A stretch of 64,000 nt of DNA, taken from positions 4,787,001-4,851,000 of the forward strand of contig NZ_CP084758.1 in assembly GCF_020535565.1 (NCBI RefSeq), given 5' to 3'. Every line of letters begins with the position of its first letter. Position 1 is the stretch's first letter. This DNA is from Shinella sp. XGS7 (GTDB taxonomy: Bacteria; Pseudomonadota; Gammaproteobacteria; Burkholderiales; Burkholderiaceae_C). Below the pieces are notes generated by a model that worked only from the letters and a program-made list of their open reading frames with translations, was not told the origin of the DNA and searched no databases. A program made the position numbers and the translations under genes. Positions 18,177 through 27,822 of the stretch are shown piece after piece.

Positions 18177-19443
18177 CTTTCGTGGGCTCATCCTTCTTCC
18201 CCTTGTTCTCGGGGATGAAGGGGCTCCAGGGCTGGGCCTTGACCGGGCCGGGCGTCTTCCAGACCACATTGAACTGGCCGTCCGCCTTGATCTCGCCGAT
18301 GAAGACCGGCTTGTGCAGATGGTGGTTCTTGGGGTCCATGGTGCTGGTGAAGCCGCCCGGCGCCTTGAAGGTCTGGCCGGCCATGGCGGCGATCACCTTG
18401 TCGGTGTCGGTGCTCTTGGCCTTGGTGACCGCCTGGGCCCACATATGGAAGCCGATGTAGGTGGCCTCCATCGGGTCATTGGTCAGGGGCTTGTCCTTGT
18501 GGCCGGGGATGTTCTTGGCCTTGGCGTACTCGCTCCACTTCTTCACGAACTCGGCATTGGCCGGGTTCTTGATGCTCATGAAATAGTTCCAGGCGGCCAG
18601 ATGGCCCACCAGCGGCTTGGTGTCCACACCGCGCAGCTCCTCCTCACCCACCGAGAAGGCCACCACCGGCACATCGGTGGCCTTCAGGCCCTGGTTGCCC
18701 AGCTCCTTGTAGAAGGGCACGTTGGAGTCGCCGTTGATGGTGGAGACCACGGCCGTCTTCTTGCCCTCGGAAGAGAACTTCTTGATCTTGGCGATGATGC
18801 CCTGGTAGTCGCTGTGGCCGAAGGGGGTGTACTCCTCCATGATGTCGGCGTCGGCGACACCCTTGCTCTTCAGGAAGGCGCGCAGGATCTTGTTGGTGGT
18901 GCGGGGGTAGACATAGTCGGTGCCCAGCAGCACGAAGCGCTTGGCCGAGCCGCCGTCCTTGCTCATCAGGTATTCCACCGCGGGGATGGCCTGCTGGTTG
19001 GGCGCGGCGCCGGTGTAGAACACGTTCTTGCTGAGCTCCTCGCCCTCGTACTGCACCGGGTAGAACAGCAGGGAATTGAGCTCCTCGAAGACCGGCAGCA
19101 CCGACTTGCGGCTCACCGAGGTCCAGCAGCCGAAGACCACGGCCACCTTGTCCTGGCTGATCAGCTGCTTGGCCTTCTCGGCGAACAGCGGCCAGTTGGA
19201 GGCCGGGTCCACCACCACCGGCTCCAGCTTCTTGCCCAGCAGGCCGCCCTTGGCATTGATCTCGTCAATGGCCATCAGCACCGTGTCCTTGAGCACGGTC
19301 TCGGAAATGGCCATGGTGCCGGACAGGGAGTGCAGCACGCCCACCTTGATGGTGTCGGCGGCAAAGCTCGGCAGGGCGAGGCCGGCCAAGCCCAGGCTGA
19401 GGGCGGACAGCGACAGGGTGCGGCGGGAAATCTTCAGGCTCAT
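18172..19443 (-). CDS. urtA: Urea ABC transporter substrate-binding protein UrtA
   Basis: Periplasmic urea receptor, 423 residues. The ATG at 19443 follows GGAG and opens a twin-Arg-type signal (ISRRTLSLSALSLGLAGLALPSFAA). The mature start DTIKVGVLHSLSGTMAISE and the block VVFGCWTSVSRKSVLPVFEE are signature UrtA sequence. It leads the urtABCDE operon. An upstream-extended frame would add a run of eight Cys encoded by the microsatellite at 19478-19501 and is not believable. The nearby repeat C may raise urtA expression over the membrane subunits. Confidence 0.96.
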   Translation of the reverse strand: MSLKISRRTLSLSALSLGLAGLALPSFAADTIKVGVLHSLSGTMAISETVLKDTVLMAIDEINAKGGLLGKKLEPVVVDPASNWPLFAEKAKQLISQDKVAVVFGCWTSVSRKSVLPVFEELNSLLFYPVQYEGEELSKNVFYTGAAPNQQAIPAVEYLMSKDGGSAKRFVLLGTDYVYPRTTNKILRAFLKSKGVADADIMEEYTPFGHSDYQGIIAKIKKFSSEGKKTAVVSTINGDSNVPFYKELGNQGLKATDVPVVAFSVGEEELRGVDTKPLVGHLAAWNYFMSIKNPANAEFVKKWSEYAKAKNIPGHKDKPLTNDPMEATYIGFHMWAQAVTKAKSTDTDKVIAAMAGQTFKAPGGFTSTMDPKNHHLHKPVFIGEIKADGQFNVVWKTPGPVKAQPWSPFIPENKGKKDEPTKG

Positions 19444-19477
19444 GAGGGGCTCCGTGGGTTGATCAGGCTGATGGCGA

Positions 19478-19501
19478 CAACAACAACAACAACAACAACA
19501 A
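19478..19501 (-). repeat. (CAA)8 trinucleotide microsatellite in the urtA leader
   Basis: Eight perfect CAA units on the plus strand, TTG on the urtA strand, end 34 bases upstream of the urtA ATG. This stretch is untypical of the GC-rich surroundings. Slippage would change leader length or promoter spacing in 3-base steps without touching the coding frame. Confidence 0.85.
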
Positions 19502-19692
19502 CGGAGCCAAGTCTGGGCAGTGCCCCGGCATCGAGGAATACGCAAGACGGCGTAGTTGCGGCCTCACGACCGCGCGACTCGTCCGCCCGGCGGCCGTTTT
19601 CGTCGCGGCCGGCCGGACTTCATGCCAACGCGGGCCCGGCGGTGCAGGCCTGCGCCTAGCATCACGCCCTCGCACTGCCAGGAAGCCCGAAC

Positions 19693-21030
19693 ATGCCCGC
19701 CCTGCCCCGAGTGATGCCCGCACTTTTGCTGCTGCTAGGTGCCCTGCTGGATGCCGGTACAGGCCATGCCGAGACGGCCCTGCGCGTCGAGCGCCTGAGC
19801 CTGGAGGCCGCCGACGAGCAGGCCTACAACTACCAGGAGCAGGGCGACTGGCGGGTCTGGGCCCGCTCGGCCACGGGCTTCCGCCAGTCGCGTATCTGGC
19901 TGCAGCAGCGGCGCGACGGGCACTGGCTGGCACCGCAGCCGGCCCCCTTCAGCGAAGCCCGCTACCGCGACTCCGATCCCTTTCTGAGTGCCGATGGCCA
20001 GCGCCTGATCTTTGTCTCGGACCGCCCCGCAGCCCCGGAAGGCCCGCCCGGCGGCCAGCTGGATCTGTTCGAGAGCCGTCGGCAGGCCGAGGGCGGATGG
20101 GGGCCGCCGCAACGCCTGGGCGAGGCACTGCAAAGCCCTGCCTACGAGCTGGGGCCCGAGCTGCACGGCGACACCCTGTGGTTCGCCTCGCAGCGCCCCG
20201 GCGCGCCCGGCCGCCTGTCCCTCTACCGCGCCGCGCCGGAAACGGGGGCACCCCGCCCTCTGCCCGCCCCGATCAATGGCGGCCCCGGCAGCCAGGACAG
20301 CGATCCCACGCTGAGCCCCGATGGCCGCTATCTGCTGTGGTGGAGCAACCGCAGCGGCCAGGGTGACCTCTATCTGGCCGAGCGCGTGGGCCCGGACTTC
20401 GGCCCGCCGCTGCGCCTGCCCGAACCCATCAACAGCGCGCAGGGCACGGAGTTCACGCCCTGGATCAGTGCCGATGGCGCCTGGCTTCACTTCGCCTCCA
20501 CCCGTCCCGTCGAAGGTGTTCCGGCCGGACTGGCGAAGACCTACCGCACGGCCTGGCCCGCACTGCTGAGTGCCCTCGGCCCCGCAGCCCAGGCGCACAG
20601 CCAGGCCGCACTGGATGCGGCGGTGAGCCGCTTCTGGCGCGCCCTCGGCCACGGCCCTGGCCAGGGCTCCGATGTCGAGACGCTGGCCGCCCTGCTGCAT
20701 CCAGAGGCCCGCATCTGGGGCAGCCAGCCGCGCGCGCGTCAAGCCGGCCTGAGCGCCATGAGCGGAACCGCCCTGATGGCGCTGCTGAGCAAGCCCGCGC
20801 CCCGGCCCTTGCAAGAATGCGAGCTGGAACGCCGCCAGGGCCGCTACGGCGCCATGGCCTGGGTCTACAGCCGCGTGCGCAGTGATCGCGAGGCGGGCTC
20901 GCTCCCCTATACCGGCGTCAACAGCATGCAGTGGCAGCTGGGGCCCGCGGGCTGGCAGCTGCTGTCCCTGCACTACGGGCTGGATCTGCCGGGCGAGCCC
21001 CTGCCGGCCGAGGGCCACTGCCTGGACTGA
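19693..21030 (+). CDS. Exported PD40/TolB-like beta-propeller protein, 445 aa
   Basis: A signal peptide (residues 1-27, GTGHAE) precedes repeated SADGQRLIFVSDRP / SPDGRYLLWWSNRSG / SADGAWLHFASTRP motifs, the WD40-like (PD40) blades found in TolB and in periplasmic binding proteins. Four to five blades are visible up to about residue 280. The last 150 residues form a different domain with a Trp-rich end, resembling an NTF2/SnoaL-like fold. It is divergent from urtA and convergent with the ABC exporter operon. The specific role is unknown. Confidence 0.7.
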   Translation: MPALPRVMPALLLLLGALLDAGTGHAETALRVERLSLEAADEQAYNYQEQGDWRVWARSATGFRQSRIWLQQRRDGHWLAPQPAPFSEARYRDSDPFLSADGQRLIFVSDRPAAPEGPPGGQLDLFESRRQAEGGWGPPQRLGEALQSPAYELGPELHGDTLWFASQRPGAPGRLSLYRAAPETGAPRPLPAPINGGPGSQDSDPTLSPDGRYLLWWSNRSGQGDLYLAERVGPDFGPPLRLPEPINSAQGTEFTPWISADGAWLHFASTRPVEGVPAGLAKTYRTAWPALLSALGPAAQAHSQAALDAAVSRFWRALGHGPGQGSDVETLAALLHPEARIWGSQPRARQAGLSAMSGTALMALLSKPAPRPLQECELERRQGRYGAMAWVYSRVRSDREAGSLPYTGVNSMQWQLGPAGWQLLSLHYGLDLPGEPLPAEGHCLD

Positions 21031-21042
21031 GGCCCTGGGGCG

Positions 21043-22996
<1,954 letters not shown>

Positions 22997-22997
<1 letters not shown>

Positions 22998-24301
22998 CAG
23001 CGCATCCCGCCGGCCAGCTGGCCCATGGCATTGGCTCCGCCAGCCCCCGCCCCAGCCTGGGCCGACCTGGCATCAGCCGCCACCGGTCGCAGGCGCTGGC
23101 CCAGTGGGGCGCGCGGGTCCAGCAGCAGCTGTTCGCCGGCCTGCAGGCCCTCCAGCACTTCCACCCGGTCCAGACTGCGCAGGCCCAGGCGCAGGCGGCG
23201 CTCCACGGCGCGACCCTCGCTGAGCACGGCCACGCTGCCGCGCCCGCCCTCGTCGCTGCGCAGCGCCGTCAGCGGCACGGCCAGGACACGCTCGCGCTGG
23301 GCGGTGAGCAGCTCCACCGACAGGGTCATGTCCTCGCGCAGAAAGGCCGGCGCCTGCCCCTCGGGCCGCAGCCAGACCTGCACCGCGCCGCGCTGCGCAT
23401 CCACCAGGGGCGCCAGGCGCAGCAGCCGGGCTTCGAAGCCCTGCTGCGGATAGGCATCGGCCAGCACCCGCGCCGTCTGGCCGGCCTGCAGCTGGGACAG
23501 ATAGCGCTCATCCACCAGGGCGATCAGCTCCTGCGGTCCGTCCACGCTCTGCACCAGCAGGGCCTTGCCTGGCTGCACGATCTGGCCGGGTTCGACGCTG
23601 CGGGCCAGCAGCTGGCCATCGCCCATGGCGAGCAGGCGTGCCTGGGCCAGCTTGGCCTCGGCCACTTCGGCCGCGGCCTCGGCGGCGCGCCACTGGGCCA
23701 GGGCGGCCGCGGCATCGGGCCCGCGCGCGGCCTGGCCCTGCAGGGCCGCGTCGGCGGCGCGCTGGGCGGCCTCGGCGCTGTCAAGGGCCCGGCGGGCATC
23801 GTCCAGGCGGGCCGGGCTCAGAAAACCTGCAGCCACCAGCTCCTCGCTGCGCTGGTAGTCGCGTTGGGCGGCAGCCAGCTGGGCGGCGGCCTGGGCGCGC
23901 TGCGCCTCGGCCGCCACCAGGCCCTGCTCGCGCTGGCCGCGCAGGCGCTCGCGGGCCTGCAGGGCCAGGGCCCGGGCCTGCTCGGCGGCGGCACGCCATT
24001 CGGCATCGTCCAGTTCCAGCAAGACCTGGCCCTGCTGCACACGCTCGCCCTCGCGCAGGGCCACGCTGCGCACCCGGCCGGTTAGGGTGCTGCCCAGCTC
24101 CACCCGGCGCGGCGAGGCCACCCGGGCGCTGAACTGCAGGCTCTGGCGCAGCGGCGCGGCCGTGAGCTCCAGCACCGGGGCGGCCGGCGGCCGCAGCCAG
24201 GACCACAGGCCCAAGCCCAGCAGGGCCAGCAGCACGAGGGCCCAGAGGGCGCGGGATCGAAGCAGGCGGGTGATCAAGGGCGGCACCGGGATGTCTTCCA
24301 T
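22997..24301 (-). CDS. Periplasmic adaptor (HlyD/MacA-like membrane fusion protein), 434 aa
   Basis: A single N-terminal helix (about residues 18-36), then a lipoyl half-motif (TGRVRSVALREGERVQQGQVLLELDD), a long Ala/Gln-rich coiled coil (about 100-225), the second lipoyl half (VEPGQIVQPGKALLVQ), a beta-barrel region and a flexible Gly/Ala tail. It is first in a tight operon with an FtsX-like permease and a LolD/MacB ATPase. No outer-membrane TolC gene is adjacent. Substrate unknown. Confidence 0.88.
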
Positions 24302-24379
24302 ACTTGGAACAAGGCCCAGTCGGCCCTGGGCGGGCGGATGCTAGCAGCCGGCGGACAGGCAGGCTTGATGCGGCTCAAT

Positions 24380-25648
24380 TCAGAGCGGGCAGGCCGCGGG
24401 CTGATCCAGCAGCAGACTCTCCAGCGCCTGCTCCCGCAGGCCGTAGAAACGCTTGATCTCGGCGATCTGGGCCAGGATCTCGGGGCGCTTCTTCTGCGCG
24501 GCGGCCAGGGCGGCGCCGCTCTTCTTCACCGCCAGAATCATCTTGTTCTTGCTGGTGTGCTCCAGGGCGATGAACTCGAAGACCTGGGTCTCGTAGCCCT
24601 CGGCCTCGAGCAGCAGCGCACGCAGGGAGTCGGTCACCATCTCGGCCTCCTGGCCCAGGTGGATGCCATGCTGCAGCATGGGCTTCAAGGCCGAGGGCAG
24701 CTGCATCTGCGGGCGCAGCTGCTTGTGGCAGCAGGGCGAGCACATGATGATGCCGGCCCCGGCGCGCAGGCCCAGGTGGATGGCGTAGTCGGTGGCGATA
24801 TCGCAGGCGTGCAGGGCGATCATCACGTCCAGCCGCGCCGGCTGGTAGTGGCGCACATCGCTCTGCACAAAGCGCAGGCCCGTCAGGCAGTGGCGCTGTG
24901 CAGCGCCGTTGCACAGGCTCACCATGTCTTCGCGCAGCTCGATGCCGCTGACCTCGGCCCGTTTGCCCAGCACGCTCGTGAGCCAGTCGTACATGGCGAA
25001 GGTCAGATAGCCCTTGCCCGAGCCGAAGTCGCTCACATGCACCTCGGGGCTGGCAGCCAGCGGGCTGCTCTTGAGCGCCGCGCTCATCACCTCGATGAAC
25101 TTGTTGATCTGCTTCCACTTGCGCGACATGGCGGGCACCAGCTGGCGCTCGCCGCCCTTGGCTTCGTGGGTCAGGCCCAGATCGGTCCAGAAGGGCTTGG
25201 CCAGCTCCAGATAGCGCGGTTTTTCCTTGTCATGCCCGGCGTCGGCCGCGGCCGCCGCGGGCGCGGCGTCGGCCCGGCGGCTCACGCGCAGGCTGGGCCG
25301 GCCCTTGCGGCTGAAGGCCAGCTGCAGCTCCTGTTCGGCCGTCTGCAGATGGGCGTTCTGAAAGTCGCGGCCCAGCAGGGCCTCGATCTCGGCCAGACCG
25401 GCCTCCAGGGCATGGTTCTTGGTGATGTCCCGGGTCTGGTAGCGCCAGAGAAAGCTCAGGCAGCGCTCTCCGCGCAGCTGCACGGTGCGCACCGTCAGGC
25501 GCTTCAGGCCGGCCTCGGCCCCGCTGTACTTGCTCAGCAGCAGCTTGGCAAAGCTGCCCTCGGCCAGGGCGGTCTGCAGCAGGCGCATGAAGCGCTGGCG
25601 GTCATCGGCCTGGGCGACGGGCGGCGGGGTGATCAGCGCGGTGAACAT
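24380..25648 (-). CDS. SAM-dependent methyltransferase, METTL25/TRMT13-like, 422 aa
   Basis: The C-terminal half has a Rossmann methyltransferase core: DFGSGKGYLTFAMYDWL (SAM-binding motif I, about residues 206-222) and IALHACDIATDYAI, then IIMCSPCCHKQLRPQM. The pattern of ALHACD-x-ATD followed by a PCCH motif is that of METTL25/RRNAD1- and TRMT13-like enzymes. The PCCH cysteines may bind metal or be catalytic. The N-terminal 190 residues are family-specific. Substrate is probably RNA or protein but is not readable here. Monocistronic on the minus strand. Confidence 0.75.
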   Translation of the reverse strand: MFTALITPPPVAQADDRQRFMRLLQTALAEGSFAKLLLSKYSGAEAGLKRLTVRTVQLRGERCLSFLWRYQTRDITKNHALEAGLAEIEALLGRDFQNAHLQTAEQELQLAFSRKGRPSLRVSRRADAAPAAAAADAGHDKEKPRYLELAKPFWTDLGLTHEAKGGERQLVPAMSRKWKQINKFIEVMSAALKSSPLAASPEVHVSDFGSGKGYLTFAMYDWLTSVLGKRAEVSGIELREDMVSLCNGAAQRHCLTGLRFVQSDVRHYQPARLDVMIALHACDIATDYAIHLGLRAGAGIIMCSPCCHKQLRPQMQLPSALKPMLQHGIHLGQEAEMVTDSLRALLLEAEGYETQVFEFIALEHTSKNKMILAVKKSGAALAAAQKKRPEILAQIAEIKRFYGLREQALESLLLDQPAACPL

Positions 25649-25707
25649 CGGCGTCGGCTAGCGAAAAGCCCGATTTTCCTTCATGAGTGCCGGGCTAGCA
25701 TCGCGGC

Positions 25708-26739
25708 ATGTCCAAGCACCCTGCCCTGTACCTGCTGATCGCCCCCCTGCTCCTGCTGGCGGCTTGCGCCGCGCCGCGCCAGCCCCAGCCCTTCGAGAAC
25801 AGCCTGGGCATGCGTTTCGTGCAGATCCCGGCCGGTGAGTTCCTGATGGGCAGCGAGGCCAGCCCCGATGAGCTGGCCCAGGTGTTTCCCGCCCTGCCGC
25901 GCGATCGCTTCCTCAAGCTGGCCGACGAGGGCCCGGTGCACCGCGTGCGTATCAGCCGCAGCTTCTGGCTGGGCCAGCACGAGGTGACGGTGGGCCAGTT
26001 CCGGCGCTTTCTGGCGCGCTCGGGCTACCGGCCCGAGTCGGTGGCCGACGGCACCGGCGGCTATGGCTGGCGCGCCGACTACGACCCCGCCAGCAGCCCG
26101 CGCGGCGATGCCTTCGAAGGCCGCCGCCCCGAGTACTCCTGGGCCAACCCCGGCTTTCCCCAGGGCGAGGACCACCCGGTCACCAACATCACCTGGCACG
26201 ACGCCCAGGCCCTGGCCGCCTGGCTCAGCCAGACCGAGGGCCGGCGCTACCGCCTGCCCACCGAGGCCGAGTGGGAATACGCCTGCCGCGCCGGCACGCG
26301 CACGCATTTCTCCAGCGGCGACGACCCGCAAAGCCTGCTGGGCCACGCCAACCTCTTTGACGCCGACAGCGCCCGCCATTGGCCGAAGTGGCAAGACATG
26401 GCCCTGCCCGGGCGCGACGGCCATGCCTTCACCGCCCCAGTAGGCAGCTTCGCGCCCAATGCCTGGGGCCTGCACGATATGCACGGCAATGTCTGGGAGT
26501 GGGTGGCCGACTGGCATGGCGACGACTACTACGCCCAGCTCGCCGCCCAGGGCACGGCCGTGGACCCGCAAGGACCGGCCGAGGGCACGGTGCGGGTGCG
26601 CCGCGGCGGCTCCTGGCACACCTGGGCCTTCTATGCCCGCTCGGCCTACCGCAACTGGAACGATCCCAGTACCCGCTACACCCTGGTGGGCCTGCGCCTG
26701 CTGCTGGAAGATGAAGCGGAACAGAAAAAAGAACGCTGA
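25708..26739 (+). CDS. Lipoprotein with formylglycine-generating-enzyme (SUMF1) fold, 343 aa
   Basis: The N-terminus has a lipobox (LLLLAAC, Cys20), so it is a predicted lipoprotein. The rest is an FGE-sulfatase domain: NSLGMRFVQIPAGEFLMGS, the block GQHEVTVGQFRRFL, NITWHDAQALAAWLS, RYRLPTEAEWEYACRAGT, GLHDMHGNVWEWVADW, and the end RVRRGGSWHTWAFYARSAYR. In true formylglycine-generating enzymes a catalytic Cys follows the GGSW motif; here it is His-Thr, so sulfatase activation is unlikely. Members without the Cys can be structural or bind other ligands. No sulfatase gene is nearby. Confidence 0.85.
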   Translation: MSKHPALYLLIAPLLLLAACAAPRQPQPFENSLGMRFVQIPAGEFLMGSEASPDELAQVFPALPRDRFLKLADEGPVHRVRISRSFWLGQHEVTVGQFRRFLARSGYRPESVADGTGGYGWRADYDPASSPRGDAFEGRRPEYSWANPGFPQGEDHPVTNITWHDAQALAAWLSQTEGRRYRLPTEAEWEYACRAGTRTHFSSGDDPQSLLGHANLFDADSARHWPKWQDMALPGRDGHAFTAPVGSFAPNAWGLHDMHGNVWEWVADWHGDDYYAQLAAQGTAVDPQGPAEGTVRVRRGGSWHTWAFYARSAYRNWNDPSTRYTLVGLRLLLEDEAEQKKER

Positions 26740-26742
26740 GGC

Positions 26743-27420
26743 TCAGGCATAGCTCTGCAGGGCCGGTTCGTCCTGCAGATGCGGCAGGCCGTTGAAGCTG
26801 TGCAGGCTCAGGCGCTGGGCATTGAAGATCAGCTCGCTCAAGGCGCTGTTGCGCAGGCGCAGGTTGAGCTCGATGGCGCTCTCGGCCGGCGCCTGCAGCA
26901 CCTGGGCCAGGGCGCAGGAGATGGGGCCGCCGCTGGAAAGCACCAGCACCTCGCCACCGCCCAGGGCCCGCACCTCGTCCAGCACTCCGGCCACCCCGGC
27001 CAGGAACTGGGCATGGCTGGGCATGCCGCGCGGCGCGGTCTCGCCCCGCATCCAAGCCAGCAAGCCCTGACGCAGCAGGCGGAAATGCGCCTTGGCCGCG
27101 GCCGCATCGCGCACCGGCGCCAGCGGCTCGGGATGGATGGCGCGGATCAGGGCCTCGCTGTCGTACTCGTCCAGGCCCGGGCGGAGGCTCACGGCCGGCA
27201 GCGCCCCACCCCAGCCCTCGGCCAGGGCCGCCAGGGACTGGGCATGGCGCCTGAGCGTGCCACTGAACACCGCGTCGAAACGCTGGCCGCGTGCACGCCA
27301 GAAAGCGCCCAGGCGCTGGCACTGCTGATGGCCCAGGGGGCTGAGCTGGTCATAGTCGGCCGCGCCGAAACTGGCCTGGCCATGACGCACGAGATGAAGC
27401 ATTCCCATGGGGCGGATCAT
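26743..27420 (-). CDS. Histidine phosphatase family protein, 225 aa
   Basis: The start LVRHGQASFG holds the RHG catalytic motif of the phosphoglycerate-mutase/acid-phosphatase superfamily; SGTLRRHAQSLAAL and the late VLVLSSGGPISC block (SSGG in place of the usual H-x-G) follow. The usual second catalytic His near residue 170 appears replaced by Ser/Gly (SSGGP), which makes activity uncertain. ATGs at 27420, 27405 and 27399 are all possible starts. Convergent with the FGE-like gene, three bases apart. Confidence 0.75.
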   Translation of the reverse strand: MIRPMGMLHLVRHGQASFGAADYDQLSPLGHQQCQRLGAFWRARGQRFDAVFSGTLRRHAQSLAALAEGWGGALPAVSLRPGLDEYDSEALIRAIHPEPLAPVRDAAAAKAHFRLLRQGLLAWMRGETAPRGMPSHAQFLAGVAGVLDEVRALGGGEVLVLSSGGPISCALAQVLQAPAESAIELNLRLRNSALSELIFNAQRLSLHSFNGLPHLQDEPALQSYA

Positions 27421-27472
27421 GGGGCCGGGACCCCAAAAACGCTGTCGCCCCGGCGACCGCGCCAGACTCGGC

Positions 27473-27478
27473 TAAAAT
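27473..27478 (+). promoter_or_regulatory. Probable -10 box for the 51-residue protein gene
   Basis: TAAAAT in the context GGCTAAAATCC lies 70 bases upstream of the ATG at 27548. This is an AT-rich island in very GC-rich DNA and resembles a sigma-70 -10 element. No good -35 box is seen 17 bases upstream. Confidence 0.4.
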
Positions 27479-27547
27479 CCTTGCCTTCTTTCGTCTTGGC
27501 GCGCCCTTTGTCGGTCCCCGCCAGTCTTTTTTGTCAACGGAGCCATC

Positions 27548-27703
27548 ATGGGCAACAAGATCAAAACCGAAGCCGACCGCCGCGCCACCCCGCGTCCCGC
27601 CGGCCTGACCTTCAGCCACGGCCGCGGCCAGAAGAACAGCCTGGAGCGCGGCTCGCACACCCGCAGCAAGAAGAACCCGGGCAAGCGTCCGCACTCGGGT
27701 TGA
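27548..27703 (+). CDS. Small basic protein of unknown function, 51 aa
   Basis: The ATG at 27548 follows CGGAG and opens 51 codons ending at TGA 27701-27703. The product starts MGNKIKTEADRR and is strongly basic (about a third Lys, Arg or His), with no hydrophobic stretch, so it should be cytoplasmic and could bind nucleic acid or ribosomes. Codon use is like that of well-expressed genes. It has its own -10-like box upstream and an intrinsic terminator downstream (27754-27791), which supports a real monocistronic gene. The family is not recognised. Confidence 0.7.
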   Translation: MGNKIKTEADRRATPRPAGLTFSHGRGQKNSLERGSHTRSKKNPGKRPHSG

Positions 27704-27753
27704 TCTCGGGTTGATGTCGGGCGGGAGCACAGCCTCCCGCCATGCCATCCGGT

Positions 27754-27791
27754 AACAGGCCCAAGCCTCGCGGCAGGGCCTGTTTCTTTTT
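27754..27791 (+). terminator. Intrinsic terminator after the 51-residue protein gene
   Basis: AACAGGCCC (27754-27762) pairs with GGGCCTGTT (27776-27784) and is followed by TCTTTTTC. A second hairpin, GCGGGAG/CTCCCGC at 27721-27740, lies between it and the stop codon. Confidence 0.75.
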
Positions 27792-27822
27792 CTGCCCCCT
27801 CACCATGCATTGATCGCTAACC

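Noticed and set aside
16052..18460. An 802-codon open frame on the plus strand opposite urtB and urtC
   Set aside because: Same antisense GC-shadow composition (His/Gln/Gly repeats); the minus strand encodes unmistakable urea-transporter permeases.
18172..19545. Longer UrtA with an N-terminal run of eight cysteines
   Set aside because: The extension merely translates the (TTG) repeat in one frame; the ATG at 19443 has a Shine-Dalgarno and gives a proper export signal.
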